Below are positions 7,855 through 13,875 of a stretch of 64,000 nt of DNA, in pieces. Each line of letters begins with the position of its first letter. Within the stretch, counting starts at the first letter, position 1. A model generated the notes under the pieces. It searched no databases. It was given only the letters and a program-made list of their open reading frames with translations, and was not told the DNA's origin. Source of the DNA: Scleromatobacter sp045810285 (GTDB lineage: Bacteria; Pseudomonadota; Gammaproteobacteria; Burkholderiales; Burkholderiaceae_C); NCBI GenBank assembly GCA_045810285.1, contig JBJMWE010000110.1, forward strand, positions 1 to 64,000. Direction: 5' to 3'. The translations under genes were made by a program, and so were the position numbers.

Positions 7855-8178
7855 CTAGTCGTCGTTTGATCGATCTTCGTGACGGTAGAAATCCTCTTCG
7901 ATTTCAGCCACCACGTCGTCGGCGACAAGCTGGAATTCGAGGTAGCCAGCATGCTCTGAGAACACAGCCACTTCACCTGTCTCCGGCCGGACGGCAGCGA
8001 ACGCACGATCGAAGCGATGCGTCAGTCCCGTGAGCCGCACTTCTACCGAATGAAATGGCGAGAAATCCATAGCGCTCAGGCCTTGGCCCAGAATTTCATC
8101 CTCTGTTCGGCCCACCTTGGCCGCAACTTCAGGCGCCCAGTCTCGGATCACCTCTTTCCATGATCGCAATGGCTTCAT
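7855..8178 (-). CDS. Small acidic hypothetical protein
   Basis: A 107-residue soluble, acidic protein starting MKPLRSWKEVIRDWAPEV and containing DFSPFHSVEVRLTG, VFSEHAGYLEFQLVADDVVAEIEEDFY. No signal peptide or membrane segment. Size, acidity and position upstream of a membrane-anchored partner would fit an immunity or chaperone-like protein, but that is a guess. The start could instead be a GTG at 8184. The left end of the island repeat at 8186 directly abuts this start, contributing AGGA to its leader. Confidence 0.6.
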   Translation of the reverse strand: MKPLRSWKEVIRDWAPEVAAKVGRTEDEILGQGLSAMDFSPFHSVEVRLTGLTHRFDRAFAAVRPETGEVAVFSEHAGYLEFQLVADDVVAEIEEDFYRHEDRSNDD

Positions 8179-8185
8179 ATTCACG

Positions 8186-8243
8186 CAATCCTAGCCTACC
8201 CCGGAGCGGACGCTCGCGAACGACTGCAAGTGGCCGAACTGCG
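8186..8243 (+). repeat. Island element, copy 6 (best preserved)
   Basis: CAATCCTAGCCTACCCCGG, then GCGGACGCTCGCGAACGAC, then TGCAAGTGGCCGAACTGCG. With copy 4 it shares both ends (CAATCCTAGC and TGGCCGAACTGCG), which defines the element's limits at about 57 bp. Confidence 0.7.
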
Positions 8244-8418
8244 CCTTCGGCGCCGCCTGCGAGGCCAGGTAGTCGACAGTTCCCGGGCGTGTTGTCGTTG
8301 GATCCTGACCTTGAGCGACAGCATCCAGATCAGGCCGAGAAACAGATATACCCGGAGAGCGGGATGTCGAGACCGATGGCTCCGCGCAGACCGACCGTAG
8401 ATGAATCGTCCACGTAGG
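8244..8418. other. Possible gene remnant
   Basis: No intact gene. On the minus strand one frame reads a hydrophobic stretch (VYLFLGLIWMLSLKV) followed by RIQRQHARELS, which looks like a membrane segment with a basic tail, but it has no start and is out of frame with the small ORF at 8419-8559. This may be the decayed 3' part of a gene ending next to the repeat at 8243. Confidence 0.3.
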
Positions 8419-8559
8419 TCAGCGCTGCCCGACCTGCAGGCTTGTTCCGTTGTTCAGCGAATACGCCGTGTTGGCGGCGGCTAGGCCATTGGGAATCTTC
8501 TGCGCAGCCTGCGCATCGATTACGGGAGGAACGTAAGAGGAATGGTCAGAATGGGACAT
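8419..8559 (-). CDS. Very small ORF, 46 residues
   Basis: Starts ATG at 8559, ten bases downstream of the stop of the larger secreted-protein gene, and reads MSHSDHSSYVPPVIDAQAAQ followed by an Ala/Asn-rich segment to a TGA at 8419. The leader GAAAAGAAGCC is a weak ribosome-binding site. It could be a real small protein co-transcribed with the gene before it, or the N-terminus of a gene that has lost its frame in 8244-8418. No family recognised. Confidence 0.35.
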   Translation of the reverse strand: MSHSDHSSYVPPVIDAQAAQKIPNGLAAANTAYSLNNGTSLQVGQR

Positions 8560-8568
8560 GGCTTCTTT

Positions 8569-9630
8569 TCAGGAACAAACGTTGAACGAAACGAACTGAT
8601 ATTTCACGGCCGCCGAGCGTGCGGCTTGGCTGCTTTGATCCTTCGAGACTTGGCGATAGAACACACTGCATCCGTCGCTTGACACTTCGACGTCCCCGTT
8701 TACACGGTGATCGTCGATGCGAAGCAACTTCCCAGATGCTTCGAGATACAAGCCCTGCTGTGACTCAAAGCCACGCTGCGGCCACAGCACCCACAGCCTG
8801 CCGACGCGTGAGGGATAGACGAGTGCAGCGACCTGGCCCTTCTCCGCCGCTTCCCTCATGAACGATGGCGGCACCAGGTTCTCGAATTCGCCAGCGGCGG
8901 TGAACATTCCACCTGCCGATGCACGTTCATACTGACCGTAGACACCGCGATTCAGATACGACTTAGCCCAGGCCAAGTATGAGAAATTTGCACCGTGCGG
9001 CACTGCCTGCCAAGGCACCTCTATCCGGCGAACGAATCTTCCATCCGGACCGTAGAAGGTCACAGGCACCGCATTTGAGTCTATGTACTGCTGAGAATGG
9101 TCGACTACGAGCGAGCCATCACCAGGCTGCAATTCATACTTGATCTGGTGTTCTTGCACGGGCGGCTGCCGACATCCAACGCGCGAGACTCCGAGATCTC
9201 CGCGGCCAGCGACGTTCTGCAGCGTCTCGCCGTAGGCGCCCGCACGCACATCATGGATCGCGCCAAGACCCTGATCGATCACCATGCGCTCCTTGGAGAA
9301 GCACACCAATCGCCCGCGGTAAGGCGTGTCCTTGACTTCGCCCGTGTGCGTATTCAGCAAGACGATTCGATTCAGCTCGCCATCCGAGTGATGGTCTGCC
9401 GGAGCCTCCAACGAAAGGATCACCTGTCGTTCATCGAACCAAGCCATTGGCTGGCCGCTTCTCATTCCCGTGAACGCCTTCGCCGAGTACTGGCCCACAG
9501 CGTCGACAAAGTCTGCGCCAGGCGGGACGTTCAAATCCGGATCGGACGTGGCTGCACCTGCGGCGAATGTCCACCCACACGCCAATCCCACCACGATTTG
9601 GCTCACGTTCTTCCAAAAACAAACGGTCAT
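8569..9630 (-). CDS. Secreted hypothetical protein, possibly beta-propeller
   Basis: A 353-residue protein with a signal peptide (residues about 1-27, ending CGWTFAAGAAT) and a long beta-rich mature region with repeated short strands such as VILSLEAPADH, NRIVLLNTHTGEV, RLVCFSKERMV, SLVVDHSQQY, VPVTFYGPDGRFVRRIEVP and GRLWVLWPQRGFES. The rhythm suggests a propeller-like or similar all-beta fold in the periplasm. Three or four Cys residues could pair (RVGCRQ, DGCSVF, FNVCS at the C-terminus). It is the largest gene of the island. No enzymatic motif or named family is recognised. Confidence 0.7.
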   Translation of the reverse strand: MTVCFWKNVSQIVVGLACGWTFAAGAATSDPDLNVPPGADFVDAVGQYSAKAFTGMRSGQPMAWFDERQVILSLEAPADHHSDGELNRIVLLNTHTGEVKDTPYRGRLVCFSKERMVIDQGLGAIHDVRAGAYGETLQNVAGRGDLGVSRVGCRQPPVQEHQIKYELQPGDGSLVVDHSQQYIDSNAVPVTFYGPDGRFVRRIEVPWQAVPHGANFSYLAWAKSYLNRGVYGQYERASAGGMFTAAGEFENLVPPSFMREAAEKGQVAALVYPSRVGRLWVLWPQRGFESQQGLYLEASGKLLRIDDHRVNGDVEVSSDGCSVFYRQVSKDQSSQAARSAAVKYQFVSFNVCS

Positions 9631-9775
9631 GTCATCGCTCCCGCCCCGACTCGTTGAGATGCTGCTCCAGCGGGCTTAACAGATTGTCGATCACTCGCCG
9701 ATTTCCGGTCTTGATTTCAGCCGTGAGGAATCAATCGCCCGTCAACGTCGATTTCGCCCTTGGCCACGCTCCTGC

Positions 9776-9816
9776 GAAGCGGACATACGTAGGCGACGGC
9801 TCGTGGCCGCGAGCGG
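9776..9816 (+). repeat. Island element, copy 7
   Basis: GAAGCGGACATACGTAGGCG then ACGGCTCGTGGCCGCGAGC. Its right end lies 3 bases from the stop codon of the minus-strand gene at 9819. Confidence 0.55.
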
Positions 9817-9818
9817 CG

Positions 9819-10247
9819 TTATCGTGAAGGGACGCGAGCCGGAGGCTCGACTTCTACTGTGCCCTGCTCAGTGGCCGAGATTCGCTGGGTCTCTTGAACA
9901 CCTGAAGTGAAGCCTCTCGACAGCACGATGTAAACGACGCGCCCGCCCAGTTCCTTGTACCCGGCTTCATACGACAGCTGAACGCCGTTGACGAATCGCC
10001 CGTGCAGAGCGGCGAGTTGAACCTCGGTCAGCTTGGTAGTGCGACCAAACGCTTGGATCGCCAGTGAGCTGAATCCGTCGGGGCCCCTGGTGGCAGTGAC
10101 TTCGACGGGCCCAGACTCGCCGATGCCTGGCGAAGTGAGGTGTAGTTCACCAATCGCCAGAATTCCTTCCTGCGAAGCCATCGACAAGGTCGGAACGAAG
10201 AGCGCGGCTGCAATCGCGAATGTGCCGAGGAACACTAGCCGAGTCAT
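9819..10247 (-). CDS. Small secreted hypothetical protein
   Basis: A 142-residue protein with a clear signal peptide (TRLVFLGTFAIAAALFVPTL, cleavage after SMA near residue 24). The mature part starts SQEGILAIGELHLTSPG and contains GPVEVTATRGPDG and YKELGGRVVYIVLSRGF, a beta-rich pattern. No Cys and no known domain. Probably periplasmic. Stands alone between two island repeats. Confidence 0.65.
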   Translation of the reverse strand: MTRLVFLGTFAIAAALFVPTLSMASQEGILAIGELHLTSPGIGESGPVEVTATRGPDGFSSLAIQAFGRTTKLTEVQLAALHGRFVNGVQLSYEAGYKELGGRVVYIVLSRGFTSGVQETQRISATEQGTVEVEPPARVPSR

Positions 10248-10284
10248 CTGTTTCCTATCGTTTTGGCGGGGAAGCGGTTGACCC

Positions 10285-10328
10285 CAAAGCAGTCGTCAGC
10301 GACGGGCGGCTCCTGGCCGGCTGCGGGT
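10285..10328 (+). repeat. Island element, copy 8
   Basis: CAAAGCAGTCGTCAGCGACG then GGCGGCTCCTGGCCGGCTGC. The right end directly touches the stop codon of the minus-strand gene at 10329. Confidence 0.6.
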
Positions 10329-10763
10329 CTACGAGATCACCGCCAGTATCTTCGGCTGCAGCTCCGTTGCCAGAGCCCACAGCCATTCATTGTTGATGCC
10401 GTCGTTCACATCAACCCAGGCATCGACAAGCGACAGCGAACTCCCGTCTTTGGAGGCGATCATGCCAGCTTCGTAGTGCGCGGCGAAACCGCTCGGGGCA
10501 TGGGCCGACAACGCGCCGGCCATCAAGGTCTGCCTGTCGATGGGGGTGGACTCGAAATAGGCGATGCTGCCCGATCTGACCGATGTCGCGAACCACTGAA
10601 GGCTCTCGACCAGGAGGAACGGCCGAACACCAAGGCCGTAGTCGGCCTCGGATGAATCGTAGGCGCTCGCCCCACACAGAAACGAGACGATCTGCACCAG
10701 ATTTTCATAGCTACCTGGTCTAAAAAGTTCAACCCAATACTCGGCTGCGAATCTTGGCTTCAT
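10329..10763 (-). CDS. Hypothetical cytoplasmic protein
   Basis: A 144-residue protein with no signal or membrane segment. It contains YWVELFRPGSYENLV, an SVRSGSIAYFESTPIDRQTLMAG block, SAHAPSGFAAHYEAGM and a conserved-looking C-terminal part SLSLVDAWVDVNDGINNEWLWALATEL. The internal ATG at 10763 is taken because the upstream in-frame extension reads through the next island repeat and is not protein-like. No family is recognised with confidence; small proteins of this kind in such arrays are often immunity or unknown. Confidence 0.6.
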   Translation of the reverse strand: MKPRFAAEYWVELFRPGSYENLVQIVSFLCGASAYDSSEADYGLGVRPFLLVESLQWFATSVRSGSIAYFESTPIDRQTLMAGALSAHAPSGFAAHYEAGMIASKDGSSLSLVDAWVDVNDGINNEWLWALATELQPKILAVIS

Positions 10764-10817
10764 CGCGATGCGACTGTTTGTGGGGTCTGGCCCGCCGTCA
10801 GCCGGTGGACTTCCCGA

Positions 10818-10864
10818 TAGCTGACCAATGTAGCCGTCAGCTCCTGGCCGGCACCTGCAGTCTG
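10818..10864 (+). repeat. Island element, copy 9
   Basis: CCAATGTAGCCGTCAGCTCC then TGGCCGGCACCTGCAGTC. The right end is about 24 bases from the stop codon of the minus-strand gene at 10888. Confidence 0.55.
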
Positions 10865-10887
10865 CGCCTTCAGTTCGGCCACGGCCC

Positions 10888-11076
10888 TCAACTTGCGCTG
10901 CTTTCCTCCGCCAACCGTGTGAGCAGTCTGGCAAGTTCAAGCGCGTCATGATCCGAGAGTTCGACGGGATCACCATGCGGTTCCACAGTCTTGATGCAGA
11001 TGCCGCCGCCTGGATCGAGGCAAACAAGCACCTCGCCGCCGGACAATCTATGAACAACGACGTCCTGCCTGGTCAC
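10888..11076 (-). CDS. 62-residue hypothetical protein
   Basis: A very small protein, start GTG at 11076 with an excellent AAGGAG six bases upstream. Residues read as a short beta hairpin (VVVHRLSGGEVLVCLDPGGG, then ICIKTVEPHGDPVELSD) followed by a helix (HDALELARLLTRLAEESS). Soluble, no signal peptide. No family known. The strong ribosome-binding site and clean folding pattern make it likely to be real despite its size. Confidence 0.65.
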   Translation of the reverse strand: MTRQDVVVHRLSGGEVLVCLDPGGGICIKTVEPHGDPVELSDHDALELARLLTRLAEESSAS

Positions 11077-11105
11077 ACGAACTCCTTGAGGGTGAGGGGT
11101 GCGTC

Positions 11106-11160
11106 AGTAGCCTACCCGAAAGCCGCTGCTCGCGATCCTCTGCACCTGGCCGATGTCAGA
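11106..11160 (+). repeat. Island element, copy 10
   Basis: AGTAGCCTACCCGAAAGCCG at the left (TAGCCTACCC at 11108), then GCTCGCGATCCTCTGCACC and TGGCCGATGTCAGA. The right end overlaps the stop of the minus-strand frame at 11156. Confidence 0.6.
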
Positions 11161-11602
11161 CCTCTCGCCTAGCGCCATTCACTGTAGCTTGGCTCCTCTC
11201 GGCTATGCCGAGCTGCCGTAAGGCATCCATGGCCAACCAACCAAACGATATGCCAGTCCCAGGTACGTGCTTTGCGGTGGCGGTTTGACGGGTTACATCC
11301 TCGACGTTCGGACTGCCCGCTTGGAAGCTCCAGGAATGCTGCCAGAGCTTCTGGCCCTTGTCTCTGAGCGTTATGGTCGTGATACCGAGCAAGGATCGAC
11401 CGGCTTGCGAATCTCGCTTGAACGACGGCGCTTCATCCAATCCAACATCGGTGCGTCCCTTTCTGACCGGCCGAGAGGCCATCTTGGCTTCGATGAACCG
11501 ACCGCGATGCGACGCGGTAGCCGGACATCCCGATTGCAGACGCAGCCGGCTGCCGTGTGCAGCCCGAAAACGGTCAGGCTGATCGTAACGCTCCCGACCC
11601 AT
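11156..11602 (-). CDS. Hypothetical protein, probably frame-damaged at its N-terminus
   Basis: A 148-residue frame starting ATG at 11602 with a good AAGGAAGG leader. The C-terminal two thirds read as protein (EAPSFKRDSQAGRSLL, GITTITLRDKGQKLWQHSW, SFGWLAMDALRQLGIAE), but the first 35 residues do not. In the overlapping frame the same DNA encodes VTISLTVFGLHTAAGC, which looks like a lipoprotein signal ending in a lipobox Cys. Two small compensating indels would join start, lipobox and body into one lipoprotein of about 140 residues. The gene may thus be a pseudogene, or the assignment may be wrong. No family recognised. Confidence 0.45.
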   Translation of the reverse strand: MGRERYDQPDRFRAAHGSRLRLQSGCPATASHRGRFIEAKMASRPVRKGRTDVGLDEAPSFKRDSQAGRSLLGITTITLRDKGQKLWQHSWSFQAGSPNVEDVTRQTATAKHVPGTGISFGWLAMDALRQLGIAERSQATVNGARREV

Positions 11603-11946
11603 GGCCTTCCTTCGCGCCGGCGATCAGGGCACCACAAAACTGCCATTTCCCAACCAGCGACGGCAACTGGACCTACGAGGTTCATTTGCCGGATAGCGCC
11701 TTCATGGCCAACGCCGCAGGATCCGTGCCGGCGACGGCCTGGGCAGGGGCCACAGCTCCGTCCACCAGGCATAGAGGCGAGCCTCGCGCTCCCACTCCGA
11801 GCAGCCATGCCGAGCCGGCATCCATGGCGACATTTAGCTGGTCACACGAGGAATTCACACCCTTGTGCGTCGAGCGATTCACATCGCGTTGCCGCGCTGT
11901 CGCAGCATGGTAAAACCCTGCCCCTTCGAATATCAAGAGAGCCCGA
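11603..11946. other. Stretch without a convincing gene
   Basis: Both strands are open in several frames (for example 11682-11954 minus and 11557-11913 plus), but none shows a usable start context, a signal peptide or a domain pattern, and their compositions look random. It separates the minus-strand array from the plus-strand gene at 11947 and presumably holds that gene's promoter. Confidence 0.4.
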
Positions 11947-12444
11947 ATGAACATCTCACGTGCAGTTGTCGGACTGTTGGCACTCAGCGCTGCATTTCCT
12001 GCTCTGGCGGATGGCCCGCGCTGGTTTGTACTGTTGCAGGCGTCGAGCGAGCACCAAGCCGAGTTCGTCGATCGGGCGTCGCTGACTCGGGATGGACAGC
12101 AGGTGACGTTTTGGCAACATCAAGTTCTCGACGGAACGACGATAGCGCGCCGTGATGTACGTCAAATCAAGGCGCACGTGCATCTGTCCTGCGACAAGCG
12201 AAAGTTCGTCATGGACGATACGACCCTCTTCGATCAGCAAGGCCGAGTAATTGGAACTGACCACGCTGGCACCAAGGTTTGGGACATACAGCCTGGCAGT
12301 AGCTCGGAAGGGATCAGCAGAGTGGTCTGTGACCCGCAGTTCGGAGTCGGGAACATCACGGGAGTCTTTCCGGTGAGTGCCGACCTTGAGCGAGAAGCTG
12401 CGAAGATCTTCAACGTCTTCAAGGGCGCAGCCAGCGCGAAATAG
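11947..12444 (+). CDS. Secreted protein resembling surface-adhesin protein E
   Basis: A 165-residue protein with a signal peptide (MNISRAVVGLLALSAAFPALA). The mature domain has the pattern of the adhesin E-like family: WFVLLQASSEHQAEFVDRASL, then QVTFWQHQVLD, a Cys pair (HLSCDKRKFVM and SRVVCDPQFG) and a central LFDQQGRVIG. Such proteins are periplasmic or surface-exposed; host-ligand binding is known for a few pathogens only, so no adhesin role should be assumed. It is the only unbroken plus-strand gene of the right half of the island. Its TAG stop codon forms the first bases of an island repeat (TAGCCTACC). Confidence 0.6.
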   Translation: MNISRAVVGLLALSAAFPALADGPRWFVLLQASSEHQAEFVDRASLTRDGQQVTFWQHQVLDGTTIARRDVRQIKAHVHLSCDKRKFVMDDTTLFDQQGRVIGTDHAGTKVWDIQPGSSSEGISRVVCDPQFGVGNITGVFPVSADLEREAAKIFNVFKGAASAK

Positions 12445-12481
12445 CCTACCTGGTACCGGACGTTCGCGATCGGCCGTGAAG
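12441..12481 (+). repeat. Island element, copy 11 (partial)
   Basis: ATAGCCTACCTGGTACCGG then ACGTTCGCGATCGGCCGTG. It supplies the stop codon of the plus-strand gene and sits at the 3' end of the minus-strand Imm11-like remnant. Confidence 0.55.
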
Positions 12482-12751
12482 ACGAGTCCGACGACACCCG
12501 CCGCCGCAGCATCGTTTTCTAGTTCCTGTGGCGCAGTTGAAATTGGCATAGAGCTGCGTGCATGCGGTGGCCGGATCCTTGAAGATGGTGGGCTCAAGCG
12601 GGATCGCAGATTCGATGAACGCTTCCTTGCCTACGGCACCGCCAGGCCGGGTCTGCGAGGTTGATCGGTCGACGCAACGCAGGACCGTCGTCGCGTTGAA
12701 GAAGTGTCGAATCTCGCCGTCGACATCGACTGGCAGCAACTGGCCGCCGAA
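12450..12751 (-). pseudogene. Truncated, frameshifted Imm11-like immunity gene
   Basis: On the minus strand from 12751 the frame reads FGGQLLPVDVDGEIRHFF, then NATTVLRCVDRSTS, VGKEAFIESAI and TIFKDPATACTQLYANFN. This aligns block by block with the C-terminal half of the intact gene at 4647-5192 (VWYFNVTTVIDCLD, IAKEAFHSD, TVFKDPAKLRSRIYVND). After YANFN the frame breaks by one base (an extra T in AACTGCGCC); the other frame continues APQELENDAAAAGVVGLVF, matching the family's C-terminus. The N-terminal half is missing: upstream DNA is the high-GC leader of the ridA-like gene. So it is a decayed gene cut off at the island's right edge, with no toxin beside it. Confidence 0.7.
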
Positions 12752-12921
12752 ACGAGGCGGCGGAGCCGCCCTGGCGCGGGCGTGGCGCCGCTCCCGGTCG
12801 CCGTCGGCCGCCGCTCGTCCGCCCGTCGCCGCCGCCCGCCGCCCGCGCGCCGGCAGGTGTTTGCGTGCACGTGTAGCATCCGTGCCCATCACGGGGCTGC
12901 CCGCCCCGCACGGAGAACACC

Positions 12922-13383
12922 ATGACCGTCGCCGCCCGCCTGCAAGCCCTCGGGATCGAGCTTCCGCCGCTCGCCGTTCCCGCCGCCGCCTACCTGCCGT
13001 TCGTGCAGACCGGCTCGCTCGTGTTCATCTCGGGCCACATCGCCAAGAAGGACGGCAAGCCCTGGGTCGGGCAGCTGGGCCTGACGATGACCACCGAGGA
13101 AGGCCGGGCCGCCGCGCGCGCGATCGCCATCGACCTGATGGGCACGCTGCAGGCCGCGGCCGGCGGCGACCTGGGCCGCGTCAAGCGCATCGTCAAGGTG
13201 ATGAGCCTGGTCAACAGCACGCCCACGTTCACCGAGCAGCACCTGGTCACCAACGGCTGCTCCGAGCTGCTCGGCGAAGTCTTCGGCGACGCCGGCAAGC
13301 ATGCCCGCAGCGCGTTCGGCGTGGCGCAGATCCCGCTGGGCGCCTGCGTCGAGATCGAACTGATCGCCGAGCTCGCAGCATGA
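12922..13383 (+). CDS. RidA/YjgF family protein
   Basis: A 153-residue cytoplasmic protein of the RidA superfamily. RidA members hydrolyse reactive enamine/imine intermediates of PLP enzymes. Family features: VQTGSLVFISGHIAKKDGKP near the N-terminus, a central helix (RAAARAIAIDLMGTLQAAAG, then DLGRVKRIVKVMSLVNS) and the C-terminal GVAQIPLGACVEIELIAEL. In canonical RidA a conserved Arg near the C-terminus binds the substrate carboxylate; here the position reads IPLGACVEIE without that Arg, placing it in a non-archetypal subgroup whose reaction is uncertain. Its TGA overlaps the dsbB start (ATGA), so they are translationally coupled. Confidence 0.88.
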   Translation: MTVAARLQALGIELPPLAVPAAAYLPFVQTGSLVFISGHIAKKDGKPWVGQLGLTMTTEEGRAAARAIAIDLMGTLQAAAGGDLGRVKRIVKVMSLVNSTPTFTEQHLVTNGCSELLGEVFGDAGKHARSAFGVAQIPLGACVEIELIAELAA

Positions 13384-13868
13384 GGATCGTCGTGCGCCTG
13401 CCGCAGGTGCTGGTCGCCATCGGCCTCGTCTCGTTCGCCGCGGTGGGCCTGGCCGCGATCGCGCAGTACGTGTTCGACATGCAGCCCTGCCCGTGGTGCG
13501 TGCTGCAGCGCTTCATCTACCTCGTGGTGGGCGTGCTCGCGCTCGTCGCCGCCGCGCTGCCGGGCGGGGGCCGGCGCCTGTTCATCGGGCTGGCGCTGCT
13601 GGCCTCGCTCAGCGGCCTCGCGTCGGCGCTGTGGCAGCAGTTGCACGCGGTCAACGAGGCGTCGTGCGCCATGACCCTGGCCGACCGCATCATGACCGGG
13701 CTGCACCTGGACAGCCTGCTGCCGCAGCTGTTCACGGCGTATGCGTCGTGCGCGGATGCCGCCGTCTCCGTGCTGGGCATCCCGTTCGCGGTGTGGAGCT
13801 GCCTGCTGTACGTGATCCTCGCGCTGCTGCTCGTGTGGTCGCTGCGCGTGTCGCTGCGCTCGCGCTGA
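13380..13868 (+). CDS. dsbB: Disulfide bond formation protein B
   Basis: A 162-residue inner-membrane quinone reductase that reoxidises DsbA and passes electrons to the respiratory quinone pool. Four hydrophobic helices are visible. The first periplasmic loop carries PCPWC (Cys37, Cys40) followed by VLQRF, and the second loop carries the other pair (Cys96 in EASCAM, Cys124 in YASCAD). All four catalytic cysteines are thus present. The ATG overlaps the stop of the RidA-like gene, and the next gene starts 7 bases after the stop, giving a three-gene unit ridA-dsbB-FAD oxidoreductase. Confidence 0.93.
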   Translation: MRIVVRLPQVLVAIGLVSFAAVGLAAIAQYVFDMQPCPWCVLQRFIYLVVGVLALVAAALPGGGRRLFIGLALLASLSGLASALWQQLHAVNEASCAMTLADRIMTGLHLDSLLPQLFTAYASCADAAVSVLGIPFAVWSCLLYVILALLLVWSLRVSLRSR

Positions 13869-13875
13869 GCCCTCG

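Noticed and set aside
8160..8417. An 85-residue plus-strand frame
   Set aside because: It runs through the island repeat, has no start context and is mostly Arg/Pro/Ser.
3749..12481. Canonical integron attC sites
   Set aside because: The ends do not match RYYYAAC/GTTRRRY; only a one-off resemblance (GGTAGGC) exists, and no integrase is in the window. Kept as 'cassette-like' only.
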